From Coleophoma eucalyptorum (lineage: Eukaryota; Ascomycota; Leotiomycetes; Helotiales; Dermateaceae), in contig JALRME010000053.1 of NCBI GenBank assembly GCA_026120035.1, positions 1,499-65,498 of the forward strand: a stretch of DNA of 64,000 nucleotides. Direction: 5' to 3'. Numbering within the stretch: position 1 is the first letter of the stretch; the number at the start of each line of letters is the position of its first letter. The notes beneath the pieces were generated by a model, which was given only the letters and a program-made list of their open reading frames with translations, did no database searches and was not told where the DNA came from. Both the position numbers and the translations under genes were made by a program. Shown piece after piece: positions 46,832 through 57,718 of this stretch.

Positions 46832-47799
46832 TTATTCAGTAAGTCCCTTTGCAATACATTCCAGCTTCCACTCTTCGGCCATCTTTCTCCTCTCAGCCGC
46901 TTCCTCGGCGTAGAGGATGAAATCATCCTCGCCGAGATCGCTCGTCTCGTCCCAAAGCTTGTCGAATTCTGAATTTGGATTTCCCGGTATGGATGACACA
47001 GCCCAGATATTTTCTCTTAGACGCTTATGTCTCTCGCGATCCTCCTCGATACGTTGCTCTACTTGCTTCTTGTCCTGCCTCAGCGCACCATTAGACATCT
47101 GCTTCGACCTCTGAACAGCTCCTCCCTCTGTGCCACCCATCTCGACATCATCCGGATGGACCGGCGATGAAAGTCCAAGGTGTTCGGACGAGGTATCGCG
47201 TTCCTTCAGGCATTCTTCGATCTCAGTAACGGTTTGACCTAGTAGGTAGTTCTTGGTCTGAAGTCCTTGTAGTACTTTCCGTACAACCTTGACATTAGCG
47301 GCGCCTGAGCCGTCCTCTGGCGTTACAGCATCCACAATACGAAGTATGTCTCGCTGCATCATGCGCACGTAGTCTTTATGACCTTCCCGGGAAGCCATGT
47401 CGCAGAGGATTTCGATGAAGTACATAATGTTTGCGCGATTGTTCATATTATTCTGTCCAACATTAGCTTTGAGCCTTAAATTTTTTTGATCTTGCCACTT
47501 GCACGCTCAAGCTGCTCCAAGATGCAAGAATGCAAATCCTCGTCCATGTCGCGGTATTTCAGCGCATACTGCGCAGCCTTCTGCGAGCTTGTGACTGAGG
47601 CATTGAGGTGTTGTAAGTGATTTGTGAAGCGTATGCGCACTTCGAAAGGATCCATCGTTTCGTTCGCCTCCCCAGCAGGTTTGGATGCGTGGCCTCGATC
47701 GGAAACTGAGGGGATTTCGCTGTCGTTGCCCTGGCCCGAAGCGCCTCTCTTGTGCCTCGCGGTTCGTGACGAAGCCAAAGCCTTGTTAAGCCCTGACAT
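46832..47799 (-). CDS. CTK3: CTD kinase I gamma subunit Ctk3 (CID domain)
   Basis: Exons 47503-47799 and 46832-47452 encode 305 residues. The CID-like domain begins at MDPFEVRIRFTNHLQHLNAS and continues across the intron as LERNNMNNRANIMYFIEILC. A coiled, charged C-terminal part follows (QVEQRIEEDRERHKRLRENI, then a WAV segment). Ctk3 stabilises the cyclin Ctk2 and activates Ctk1, the kinase for Ser2 of the RNA polymerase II tail. The only intron consistent with the conserved LERNNMNNR reading starts with GC (CGT then GCAAGT), a GC-AG intron of 50 nt. The gene is divergent from the broken P5C reductase gene. Confidence 0.92.
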
Positions 47800-48003
47800 C
47801 TTGAGATCGTCGTGCTGCGGGATCTAACTTATCCTGGCTACTTTCAGGCGGTGTAGGGTGCCAGTATGGCGGGATGCGGCCGCGCCGGTGTCGCTGCTGT
47901 GAAATTTGGGAAGGTGGGAGGTAGAAATCTCAAAACAGTTCTCCTTGAAAATCTTCAATTGAAATCGCACAGCAAAATGTCAGGAAGCAATGGAGCGTCA
48001 TAA
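47800..48003. promoter_or_regulatory. Short divergent promoter region between CTK3 and the P5CR-like gene
   Basis: 204 bp separate the two start codons. The region contains GC-rich sequence (gcggccgcgcc, about 47877-47887). No recognised factor sites. Confidence 0.5.
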
Positions 48004-49011
48004 ATGACGCTGACGGTTTTGGGATATGGTAAGCTCAAAGAAGCGTCGCTTCATCACTTTGTACGAAGTTGAGCGCTGATCGTGACAGTGAATTCTAGGG
48101 ACTCGGGGAATTGCAATTCTTGGAGGAATCCTGGCCTCACTTAATGAAAACACGAGCACGAAGACATCATCTTCAGGAGCAGATTAAGAGATCCCGTCGC
48201 GGCTACCAACCCGCTTCGTCGCATGCGTGAGACGACCAGGATCGAAGAAGGAGATTGAGAGTGCTCTGGGCGAAAATTCGAAGGCTGTCCGCGTTGTACA
48301 GAACGACAATGTCACTGCATGCAAGGAGGCGGATGTGGTTTTGCTAAGCTGTAAGCCAGACGTGGTCAAGGATGTCTTGTCTGAGCTCGGCATAAAAGAG
48401 GCATTAGAAGGTAAGCTGCTGATCAGTATTTGTGCGGGAGTTCCTGCCACGCAGCTCGAAGAGGCAGTTTATGGTGATACTTCTTCTGGGAATCCCGAGA
48501 TTTCGGGTAGATGTAGGATGGTGCGAGCCATGCCCAACACAGCGTCTGCGATCCGAGAATCTATGACTGTCATTGCTACCTCCACACCGGCGTTACCTGC
48601 AGATATCTCTGCGCTTGTAACTTGGATCTTCAAACGAATTGGTGATGTTGTTCAACTCCCAGCTAGCACAATGGATGCCTCTACTGCATTGTACGGTTCG
48701 GGACCAGCTTTCTTTGCTCTCATGCTCGAGGCTGCAATTTATGGCGCTGTCGCTATGGGATTACCAAGGGCGGAAGTTCAGAGGATGGCTGCCCAAACCA
48801 TGAGAGGTGCTGCTAGCTTGGTGCTGGCTGGGAAACATCCTGCTATATTGAGGGGAAGGTGACTACGCCTGGTGGATGTACTATGGGTGGACTTCTAGTT
48901 CTGGAGGAGGGCACAGTGCGTGGGACAGTTGCAAGAGCGGTTAGAGAGGCCACTGTCATTGCAAGTCAGCTTGGAAATGGCGTCCAAGGTGTTAACGGAA
49001 CCAGGCTTTAG
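48004..49011 (+). pseudogene. PRO3: Pyrroline-5-carboxylate reductase, disrupted by a stop and a frameshift
   Basis: Exon 1 (48004-48028, MTLTVLGYG) and an intron at 48029-48098 lead into a P5CR frame with GIAIL, SCKPDVVKDV, ISICAGVP, VRAMPNTASAIRESMTVIA and YGSGPAFFALMLEA, all typical of the proline-synthesis enzyme. Three faults appear. A TAA stands in frame at 48185-48187, between SSGAD and EIPSR. The dinucleotide loop reads GYGTRG, with Arg where Met or Leu is usual. One base is missing near 48851-48858, so the frame ends at TGA 48860-48862, while the conserved C-terminus (KVTTPGGCTMGGLLVLEEG to GVQGVNGTRL) continues one frame over and stops at 49011. No GT donor lies between 48099 and the TAA, so splicing cannot easily remove the stop. 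An intact paralogue elsewhere is expected. Confidence 0.85.
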
Positions 49012-49202
49012 GGTCGAGAAGAGTGATTTTAGAAATAGATCCACGACCAAGGCCTACGGCATTATTGCCTCTCAGTTATGCGATCAAGTGGTATCCAGTA
49101 TTCATCCCATACCTTGCCTAACCTAGGCCCATTCTTCCAGAACGCAAAGCAGAATCAGAACGCCCCTACCCCGGTTTTACATGCAGCCCCTTTATTCTGT
49201 GA

Positions 49203-50974
49203 TCACGCAAACTTCACCTTTTTAGTCGATGGTTCTCCTTCGTCCTCGTCTTCATCCTCATCGTCTGGCGGTGATCGCTTGGTTCCAGAGGTTCCACCAT
49301 TCTCGCTTCTCAGACCTGTTCCGTCATTTTTCTCATCCAATGATCTCAATAGTCGTGCATAATCAGCTTCAACTCCTCCAAGTGCCTGGTCAAGCTTATC
49401 AATTCTCTCGGCACGGTCCAGCTGAGCTAAGGCATCTTTGTTATGTCTAGTAAGTCTTTGCTTGGCCAAGAGCTTCCAGAGGTGGTATTCGTGCTCTCGC
49501 GCTCTGAGATCAGGCACTTTGCTCTTTGGCTGCTCAACCAACAAGGATTGACGAACAGCTTTTGGGATAAGTGATAACAGATGCATCTCTACAAGACGTG
49601 AGAACTGTCTTGGTGCTATCTTGAATTTCTTCCTCAACCTGTCAACTTGCTCTGGATCCACAATGTTCTTCGGCGCCGGTCCTTTCGACTGAACTGTGAC
49701 ATTGGTATTCATTCTAAGAGTGATAAATTCGGGTTGTGTCCTCAAGCGAGCCAAGTCATTCAAATCACGGAGATCATCGAATGCTTCATTTGGGTCTTCC
49801 ACAGTAATCTCGAGTGTTTGCGGTTCTGCCAGATAGAAGTCAAATATTGTGTTGTAGAAGCGAGCGCCATGGCCTCCACCTTGGAAGGGTGGTAAAATAA
49901 GGAACTGTGATATTCTTGACCGACATGGAAGATCCGAGAAAGAAACGCCGTTAATTGGAAGTTGAAATTCCGAAGTGGCTGGCCTTTTAATTGGTGTCTT
50001 CTTTGATGGTGTTGAGGGAGAAGCTGGTGGAGTGAGAGGCTGGTAGTAAAAGTATCTGTAGACGGTGGAATAGCCCATGAAGACATAAGGTGAGACTCCC
50101 GGTGCTGCCTTTTCAGGTCTTTTGTGGTACAAAAAGAAGATTGTCCATCTCTCTAGAGACCACTCAGGATCTTTCAGCTCAATGAAAGTTCCTCCCTCGA
50201 TGAACATCGGTACAAGGATCTGAATGCGCTTTACTAGTTGTTGGACTGCTAGATCTGCAAGGCAGCCCTTCCAAACTTCGTAGGCCTGGCCGTTGCTCTC
50301 AATAGTCTTGTAGAGCTCTCCGGGGGGTTTCCAGTCGGGAGAGATTTGCCTGATTGACGTCTCGTAATCCGAGGCCTTGCCAAACGCCGCTGAACAAGTT
50401 AATAGAAGAATTTGGTGGGTTAACTAGTTGGAAGAACTTACTATTTGGCAAGTAGTTCTCGAGAATAGCCTTCAAATCAGTCGGATTTGTTTCGCCAACA
50501 GTCTTGAACTTCTTAGAGTGGGTTATTTGCAGGTGTGGTCGCATATCGGATGCATTGTACTTCAGGCTGATCTTCAGTCCTTGGTAGCCAAAGATGCTTT
50601 CTTCATCTCCAAATATCGAGTAGGACATCTTCGGATGGAAGGTATGCAGCGGCTTGACCCCTCCCTCTACGGGATTGATGAGGGAGATATGGAGGGCATC
50701 GTTGGAGTCAGTGGACCCTGAAAGAAGGTTAGTCTGAGCAGAAGCCAAGGACGATAAAAGGCAGGCAGAGCAAAATGCATCATGCGCAGTAAGATACCAG
50801 TAGCGCATCGCACCATTAACAATACTCCACTTCTGCAATCTGAAGGCAGATATAGAAAAATATGAATTTGAAGCTGAGAAGTAATGCTTTCTTTGCGCCG
50901 GAGTTGCCTAGAGCTGATATGGGGGAGAAGGAAAGATGAAATTACTTACAATCGGCAGCTTCAACCGCGGCCAT
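49203..50974 (-). CDS. HAT1: Histone acetyltransferase type B catalytic subunit Hat1
   Basis: Exons 50950-50974 (25 nt), 50442-50717 and 49203-50389 encode 495 residues. The start MAAVEAADWSTDSNDALHIS matches the family N-terminus once the 232-nt first intron is removed. MSYSIFGDEESIFGYQGLKI is the conserved substrate-side region. The acetyl-CoA motif is FLILPPFQGGGHG (about residues 262-275). The tail is acidic then basic (DEDEDEDEGEPSTKKVKF), fitting a nuclear signal. Hat1 with Hat2 acetylates newly made histone H4 at Lys5 and Lys12. The intron at 50390-50441 is ordinary. The gene converges on the P5CR-like gene and diverges from the ZIP transporter. Confidence 0.95.
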
Positions 50975-51348
50975 CTTGTACAATGGGGTTTGTAAAGAAA
51001 TGGGTGTTTTCAAATGATAGATATTCCAAGAAGTCCTGGATCATAAGCTTGAGAGTTGAAGCGCGTAAAGTCCTCCAGACGCGTCGTTCCGTGAAAGTCG
51101 GCCGCCCCACTCAGCCTTGTCACTTTTGGCCAAGGGTATCTGGGTGAGCTCCATCGGCGAGCTGTACTCTATACGACACATCAAGACCAACTTTGGAGAA
51201 AAAGCCAACGAATTGCCTCCAACGTCTCTTTTATCCTACCATCCCACCAAGCAGAGGACTGAGGCTCTTCTGCGCGATGCGTCGGTAGTTACTCTCTTTA
51301 AGACGTTGTGAATTCTATCTCCACCTATCTGGACAGCCAGGGGTCAAA
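50975..51348. promoter_or_regulatory. Divergent promoter region of HAT1 and the ZIP transporter
   Basis: 374 bp lie between the start codons. No coding or named motif seen. Confidence 0.6.
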
Positions 51349-52734
51349 ATGTTGGACGGATTATTCATGTTGCTCGCTCTGAGCGTGGTGATGGCAGTGG
51401 CGTAAGTGAATTAGATTTATCGGGGGAAAGGTCCATTATGATTCTAATTGTTTATGCAGGTCATTTATCGCTGGTGCGCTGCCATTATCCATGAGTCTCT
51501 CGACTTCCCAGTTGCGCTTTCTGTCCACAATAGGGATGGGTGTACTAGTAGGGACATCTCTGGTAGTTATCATTCCTGAAGGAATTGAAGCTATATATAC
51601 AGCTGGAACTGGAGGCGGACACTCCCATATGAGGCGGAGTGGGACATTGATGCGCGGTGGGAAGGAAATAGCATGGTCACCAAATGGGATAAATGCTGCC
51701 ATAAGCAGACTCGGAAAGCCATTGGCAAGAAGGGACGAACCCGAAGTGCACGATTTCCACGCTCTCCCAGGTCCAGCAATCCCGGATTCAATTACGGTCA
51801 AGACAAGTGTGACCTCTCCGGGTTCTGCGATCGAGACCAGCCATTCACATGGCGAAGCAAAGGAGGTGGAACATGAACCAACAGGGAAGCAGACCGAAGC
51901 AGAACCTCATGGTGCCGAAGGCACGGAGCATGGCGAAGAGTCAAAAACTTTCTATATTGGATTGTCTCTGATATCGGGATTTATACTTATGTATCTGGTC
52001 GACAAGCTGCCTCGCCACGCATCAGAGAAGCTGCAGTCAACGCCAGCTACAAGGCATATATCGCTGAATAACCTTTCGCAACTAAGTAACGGGAGTGGCC
52101 AGGAAGATGAGGAGTCTGAGAGCTTTCTGCAATCGCTTGCTCCTACGCCCAAGCAGAGTCGAAGTCTTGCTACAACGACAGGTCTCGTTATACATGCAGC
52201 GGCAGATGGCATTGCCATGGGTGCATCTGCCTCAACTGCGAATACCAAATTAGGGTTCGTCATATTCATTGCGATCATGGTCCACAAGGCACCTGCAGCA
52301 TTTGGACTTACATCGGTCTTGCTAAAGCAAGGCCTGTCAAAACGTGCTGCTCGGGGACACCTCATCATCTTTAGTCTAGCTGCTCCCATAGGAGCGTTGA
52401 GTACCTGGTTCCTTGTACAAGTACTCGGAGGAGGTAACATTGATGGTATGAAGGGACAATGGTGGACAGGAATGCTGTTACTATTCTCTGGGGGCACTTT
52501 CTTGTAAGTTATCTATCACTTATTGCTTGACTCGGATCCCACTGACTGATCAGATATGTGGCCATGCATGCCATGCAAGAAGAACCTGGATACGAAAACC
52601 ACCACTCGTCATCGATGAATGGGTATTCTGATGGGATGCAGCGCAAGCAACAAAAGCCGCAAATTCGAGACACGCTGGCAGCAGTTTGTGGGATGTTAAT
52701 CCCTCTTCTGACCCAATTTTGGCACGATAGTTGA
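51349..52734 (+). CDS. ZIP-family metal transporter (ZIP9/Atx2-like)
   Basis: Exons 51349-51401, 51460-52503 and 52554-52734 encode 425 residues. Transmembrane segments begin with LFMLLALSVVMAVASFIAGA, then IGMGVLVGTSLVVIIPEGIE. A cytoplasmic or lumenal loop is rich in His and acidic residues (SHSHGEAKEVEHE, AEGTEHGEE). The metal-path helices read HAAADGIAMGAS and MVHKAPAAFGL, the spelling of the SLC39A9/Atx2 subgroup. Atx2 is a Golgi manganese regulator in yeast and ZIP9 a Golgi/plasma-membrane zinc carrier in animals. A Golgi metal role is therefore inferred. The last exon supplies the terminal helix AAVCGMLIPLLTQFW. Confidence 0.92.
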
Positions 52735-55328
52735 AGACGAAGCTTGAACTGACCTATGAATTGTATGACAATATGGCTAGTAATTTGGATGGTAGGCGTT
52801 ACACAGAACAGAGATGTATTATGTGAAAGAGATTAATATGGCAGAAACCTATAGAACTTGACCCTGGGGGTGGGAAAGGCAAAGATGCATGGCACCAAGT
52901 CAATTAAGACCCTAGTCGACTATCTCGAATATTCTATCCATCATCATTTATTAGACTTCTACTGCGTGATCCCAAAATTGATAGTGGCGGCGTTCAACAA
53001 TGGCTGATAGCTCATGGCTCACTCCGCTGCCGCACTATTAAGTTCAGAAACCTCCGCGCCTCCTTGCCCTGGTATGTATACCATGTCATAAGCTTACCTT
53101 TTACCCCTTGGCACCGGGCATTCATCGCATGGCAAAAAAAGTCAAAAAGTAGCCGAAAGTGTGTTGAGCAAAAGCCGTCGATGGAGTCCGGGCCAAATGC
53201 GGCGATTCCTGACAAAGCCGAGCAGTGATATTTGACGGGGAGGGCCGTCGAAGTGGGCTGTGCTGTTGGCGCCCAGTTCGGGCAGTATTATGTAGTCGTA
53301 CAGCGAAGTGATGCCATCGTCCACTAACGCTGCAGTGCGGAGTTGGAGTTGAAGGGTTTACCTGCTTCCTGTGCTGGAAATGGCAGCAGTCTGAGACGCC
53401 AACCCCCTGCAGGTGGGCTGCCTTTCTGGAACACTGGCGGGCGTCCCTGTCACGGCCAACATTGCCAGCTCCCCTTAAATGTTGCTCAGAAGGGAAGCAG
53501 CTTGTGACGATGGACTGTTGGCGTGCGTAGATAGCCGCCGCCTAGCAAACGGTAGTTGGGTGGTAAAGTAATGGTGATGATAGTGGTTGTGGTAGCGGAT
53601 GATATTAGCGGGCAGTGGTAGCGGAGGGAGATGTTTTCACAGCCTTAGCTGATCTTGTAGGGTTGTAGTCGGTCGGTCCCATAGCCAAATGCAGGGTCCG
53701 AGGTCTCGATTAGTGACCTCTGCACGGGTGTAAGTGTGTATGGTGCTATTTTCGTGCGGCTACTACCACTACTAAGAAGTCAACCCTTAAGGTTGGTCAG
53801 CTCAGGTACGGTACCTGGGTACGTACGAGTAAGTCGTAGGCCAGCAGCTGTCTTGGGTTCTGACGGCCGCTTGAGTTTTGCTGCTGTAGTATTGGCAAGG
53901 GGGAGGCTTTGTCTTCACGACGATAGCTGAGTCTCTATATCTGCATCTTCGTGCGTTTCTGTCGCTTCGTCGTGGTTTGGGGTACAGTGCCGCATTGCAT
54001 TGCGTGAGGGGGAAGGGGGACGAGAAAGGAGGAGCAGCCCAGCGCACGTAATCAGCAGAGGAACACATCAAGAACCATGGACCACAGCAGAAACACGGAG
54101 CGGCCTCTAAGCTGGCCTCTAAACAAGCCTCACTGGCTCTGTCTTCTCCACCGCCTGGTCCGCAACTGCCATCCGTAGATTGGCACCCATCCACTCGCAC
54201 TGGCACTCCCAGCCCTTTCGGGGTCACTGTGACGCCAACGCCAGCCTTGGGCAAAGATCCCTGCGGCGGCAATACAATAAAACCAAAATGGACGCTTGCT
54301 TACTCGCTCGCTTTAGTCTGCTGCCTCTTGGCCGTAGAAGAATGGAATAATGTGAAGCTGTGGAATTCCCATGGCCATTGCCATTGCTATTCCGATTCAC
54401 TTGTCCGCTCCCACTTGCACCTGGCACTCCCACTCCCCTCCTACCACACCCGCTGCCAAACAACTTCCCTAACTAGCTGCATAACTTACCCGCATCACCC
54501 TCATATATACATGCGTATATGCATATATGATCATATTCGCCCTGCCGTGACAGCAATAGCAGCAGCAGCATCAGCAGTTTGCTACAGCACTATTTGCTGC
54601 TACCTCCGTAACCTCACACTACACACTACTTTTGCCCTACCGTAACTTTCAACTGTACTACTGGCAACGTTCTGCGTTCTGCGTTCTGCCATCCGCCCGC
54701 GCTTGCACCAAACCTATCCTAATCCTAACCACCGCCCACCCCGTCTAGCACCTACCTACTTTACCTACCCGGCCTTACTCGCATCATCCGCCCATCTATC
54801 CCTCCTTCTCTTATCCACCTCAACCCCCCCGGATCAACATCATTTTCCATCCTCCTCTCCGTCCCCTCGACTCGACTCGACGCTTATCCGCTTCACGACC
54901 CCGAGTGATTTGTATCATAACTTGCACTCCATTTAGCTTTAACTTATCTCTTCTCTTGTCGTCGTTATCGTCGTCGTCCTCGTTGTTGTTGTCGCTGTCG
55001 CTGTCCCCTACTCGGCCGGTCCCATTCGTTTCTTGTTGCGCATACGTCGTCTGCGTGCACTTCAGGTTTCACCGCATTCTTTTCGCCATTTCCCCCTCGA
55101 TCTTCCTCAAACCACTGTCCTCGACCTCGAATCCATTCGCTCTACCCGTCGCCGTATTTGCACCCTCGCAAATAAACGTTGTTCTCCCTATTCTTTGCCA
55201 AGCCTTTTACTCAGGCCCAGTCTGACGCCCTTTCCCTGCTGGCTTGTAGACACTCGCCTTGCCGTTTTAGCATTATCTCCAGTGCCTGCAAAAGATTGCA
55301 TCACGAATAGGATTTGCGACTGGAAATT
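52735..55328. other. 2.6-kb upstream region of the F-box/WD40 gene
   Basis: No gene recognised. The left end is the ZIP 3' UTR. From about 54,650 the plus strand is strongly pyrimidine-rich with short repeats (cgttctg x3 at 54668-54689; ctcga x3 near 54868; gtcgtc and gtcgct runs 54957-55005). Together with the lack of ATG it looks like a long 5' leader. Confidence 0.6.
54529..55328 (+). other. Probable ATG-free 5' leader of the F-box/WD40 gene
   Basis: I find no ATG on the plus strand from just after 54528 to the start codon at 55329. In random DNA of even composition about twelve would be expected, and somewhat fewer in this C/T-rich sequence. A leader kept free of upstream starts fits efficient scanning to the main ATG. 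Transcript evidence is lacking. Confidence 0.5.
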
Positions 55329-57718
55329 ATGGACAACTACCGCCCCCTGAGCCTCACCGAGAGGCGGGCATCGATGGTATACAATGGTAGCGAAGATGGA
55401 GCAGATCTGTCGCCGACCAGGAGGAACAATCTGTATCAAGACGGCGCGACGCTCACTCTTAACACTGGCCCAGGAAATGTGCGACTACCATCAAGAATCG
55501 ACAAGGTGGTTCAGTCGCGACCGAGAGGCCCTCCCACTCCTAATATGACAACGCCCTCAGCGGACCCCGACTCACCAACACACTCCAGCCATGACCCTCC
55601 TCCACCGCCAACACCAGCTGCTTCTCCTGGCCCTGATTATACACAGCCCGACTGGAGTGATGCTGGCGATCAAGAAGATTATTTCCTGGCAAAGATCAGG
55701 CATCATTTCAAGGGTTGCTCGGGGCCAGAACGTACTCGAATTCTGGGCGACCTGTTGAACTTGTGCACGAGCCATCAATTGAGCTTCGTACATCAATATG
55801 TTAGCCCGTTACTGAAGAAGGACCCTTTCACCAGTCTCCCAAATGAGATTTGCTTGCGCGTATGTATTTACTCCATCGGGACTTTAATGGCCAACTCCTT
55901 CTTTCCTGCCTGTCTGTCTGTCTGCCTTTTGATTTGCGAGGCCTATGGCGGGTTATAATCTTGCATGCACCTCGTCCCCACCAGCGGCCTTGATCCGGAT
56001 CTTAACTGACACCCTCTAGATTCTTTCCTGTATCGATGATCCCAAAGTGCTTGCCCGAGCCTCTCAAGTCTCCAAGAGGTGGCGTGATCTTCTCAGCGAT
56101 GATGTGACATGGAAGAATCTCTGTGCAAAGCATGATTATGGCCGTCGGATGTCAGAAGCCCATATTACTGCACCACTTTCCAGTTCGAGTCTCCGCCCTC
56201 CTCCAAATCCTATACAATCGAGTGATTACGATGAAAATGAAGCACCAAGACACTCGTTTCCTGGAGCCGTTTCACCCGCTCCATTCCTCCAACAAGCCTC
56301 ACGCAGCTTTGATAGTGCTACAGCATCAACTGCCTTGCAAAGACCGAAGATTAGATCATACAAATCACATTTCAAGCAACGCTACCTGGTGGAGACTGCA
56401 TGGAGGACTGGTGGACAGAATATTGCAAGACACATAACACAGGATCAGGGTGTCGTCACCAGCCTACATTTGACGCCAAAGTATATTGTGGTTGCACTCG
56501 ACAATGCCAAAATACATGTTTTCGACACAAATGGAAATGGACAAAAGACGCTGCAAGGTCATGTCATGGGAGTCTGGGCAATGGTTCCTTGGGATGATAT
56601 TTTGGTTAGTGGTGGATGTGATCGAGATGTTCGAGTCTGGGATATGACCACTGGGTGAGTTGTTTTATGGTGGCCGATGTGGGTAGCTGCTGACCATCAT
56701 CACAGAGAGAGTTTACATACCCTTCGAGGCCACACCTCGACCGTCCGTTGCTTGAAGATGTCCGACTCAACTACGGCAATTTCTGGCTCCCGAGACACTA
56801 CTCTGCGAGTATGGGACATCAAGACCGGTCTTTGCAAGAACGTACTTGTAGGTCATCAAGCTAGTGTACGATGCTTGGAGATCAAGGGTGATATCGTTGT
56901 TTCTGGCTCTTATGATACTACAGCTAGAGTATGGAGCATTTCGGAAGGTAGATGTTTGCGCACACTCTCAGGCCATTTCTCTCAAATCTATGCCATCGCC
57001 TTCGACGGTACCAGAATAGCTACAGGAAGTCTCGATACCAGTGTGAGGATTTGGGATCCAAATAACGGGTAAGTCCACAGCCGATGTAGGCCATAAGCTC
57101 AACTAACATCGGTGTAGTGCCTGCCAAGCTATTCTTCAAGGCCATACCTCACTGGTTGGTCAGCTGCAAATGCGTGGCAACACGCTGGTTACTGGAGGTT
57201 CTGATGGTTCTGTTCGAGTGTGGTCTTTAGAAAAGATGGCACCAATTCACCGTTTAGCTGCACACGACAACAGTGTCACTAGCTTACAGTTCGACGACAC
57301 CCGCGTTGTCAGCGGTGGCAGTGACGGTCGAGTTAAGGTCTGGGATCTCAAGACAGGTCAACTTGTTCGTGAGCTTACCGCCCCTGCCGATGCTGTTTGG
57401 CGAGTAGCATTTGAGGAGGAGAAATGCGTTGTCATGGCAAGTCGTTCAAACCGAACCATCATGGAAGTATGGTCATTCTCTCCTCCAGAGGATGTATTAT
57501 ACGAAAGAGGTGCCACAGTTGCACAGCGAATGCTCAACATGCAGCCAACTCAGCGTCCGCTGAGTGCTGTGGAGTATCGTACGCCAGCACCGGACCATTC
57601 GATGCAAGGACTGCATCCTATGGAAGCTTCCTTCGTCTCTGACGATGTTGACATGTCTGACGCTGGCCCAGCGACTGCACCTCCTAACAGAGGCCCCACC
57701 TTTTTCCATGATGATTGA
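55329..57718 (+). CDS. F-box/WD40 substrate receptor of an SCF ubiquitin ligase (FWD-1/Cdc4-like)
   Basis: Exons 55329-55859, 56020-56654, 56706-57068 and 57118-57718 encode 709 residues. A disordered Ser/Pro-rich N-terminus precedes a short helical region and an F-box (FTSLPNEICLR, then ILSCIDDPKVLARASQVSKRWRDL) that should bind Skp1. Seven or so WD40 blades follow, with repeats such as LQGHVMGVWAM, VSGGCDRDVRVWD, TLRGHTSTVRCL, SGSYDTTARVW, TGSLDTSVRIWD and SGGSDGRVKVWD. Arginines in the blades fit phospho-degron binding. Relatives are yeast Cdc4, animal beta-TrCP/Fbw7 and Neurospora FWD-1, which degrades the clock protein FRQ. I cannot decide between these by eye. The first intron is 160 nt and the others about 50 nt. 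Confidence 0.93.

Noticed and set aside
48185..48187. Possibility that the TAA in the P5CR frame lies inside an intron
   Set aside because: There is no GT dinucleotide between the exon start at 48099 and the stop, so no ordinary donor could remove it without also deleting the nucleotide-binding loop.
55314..55958. Continuation of the F-box gene's first exon past 55859
   Set aside because: The sequence beyond the GTATGT donor loses the F-box. Splicing to 56020 restores the ILSCIDDPKVLARASQVSKRW continuation.
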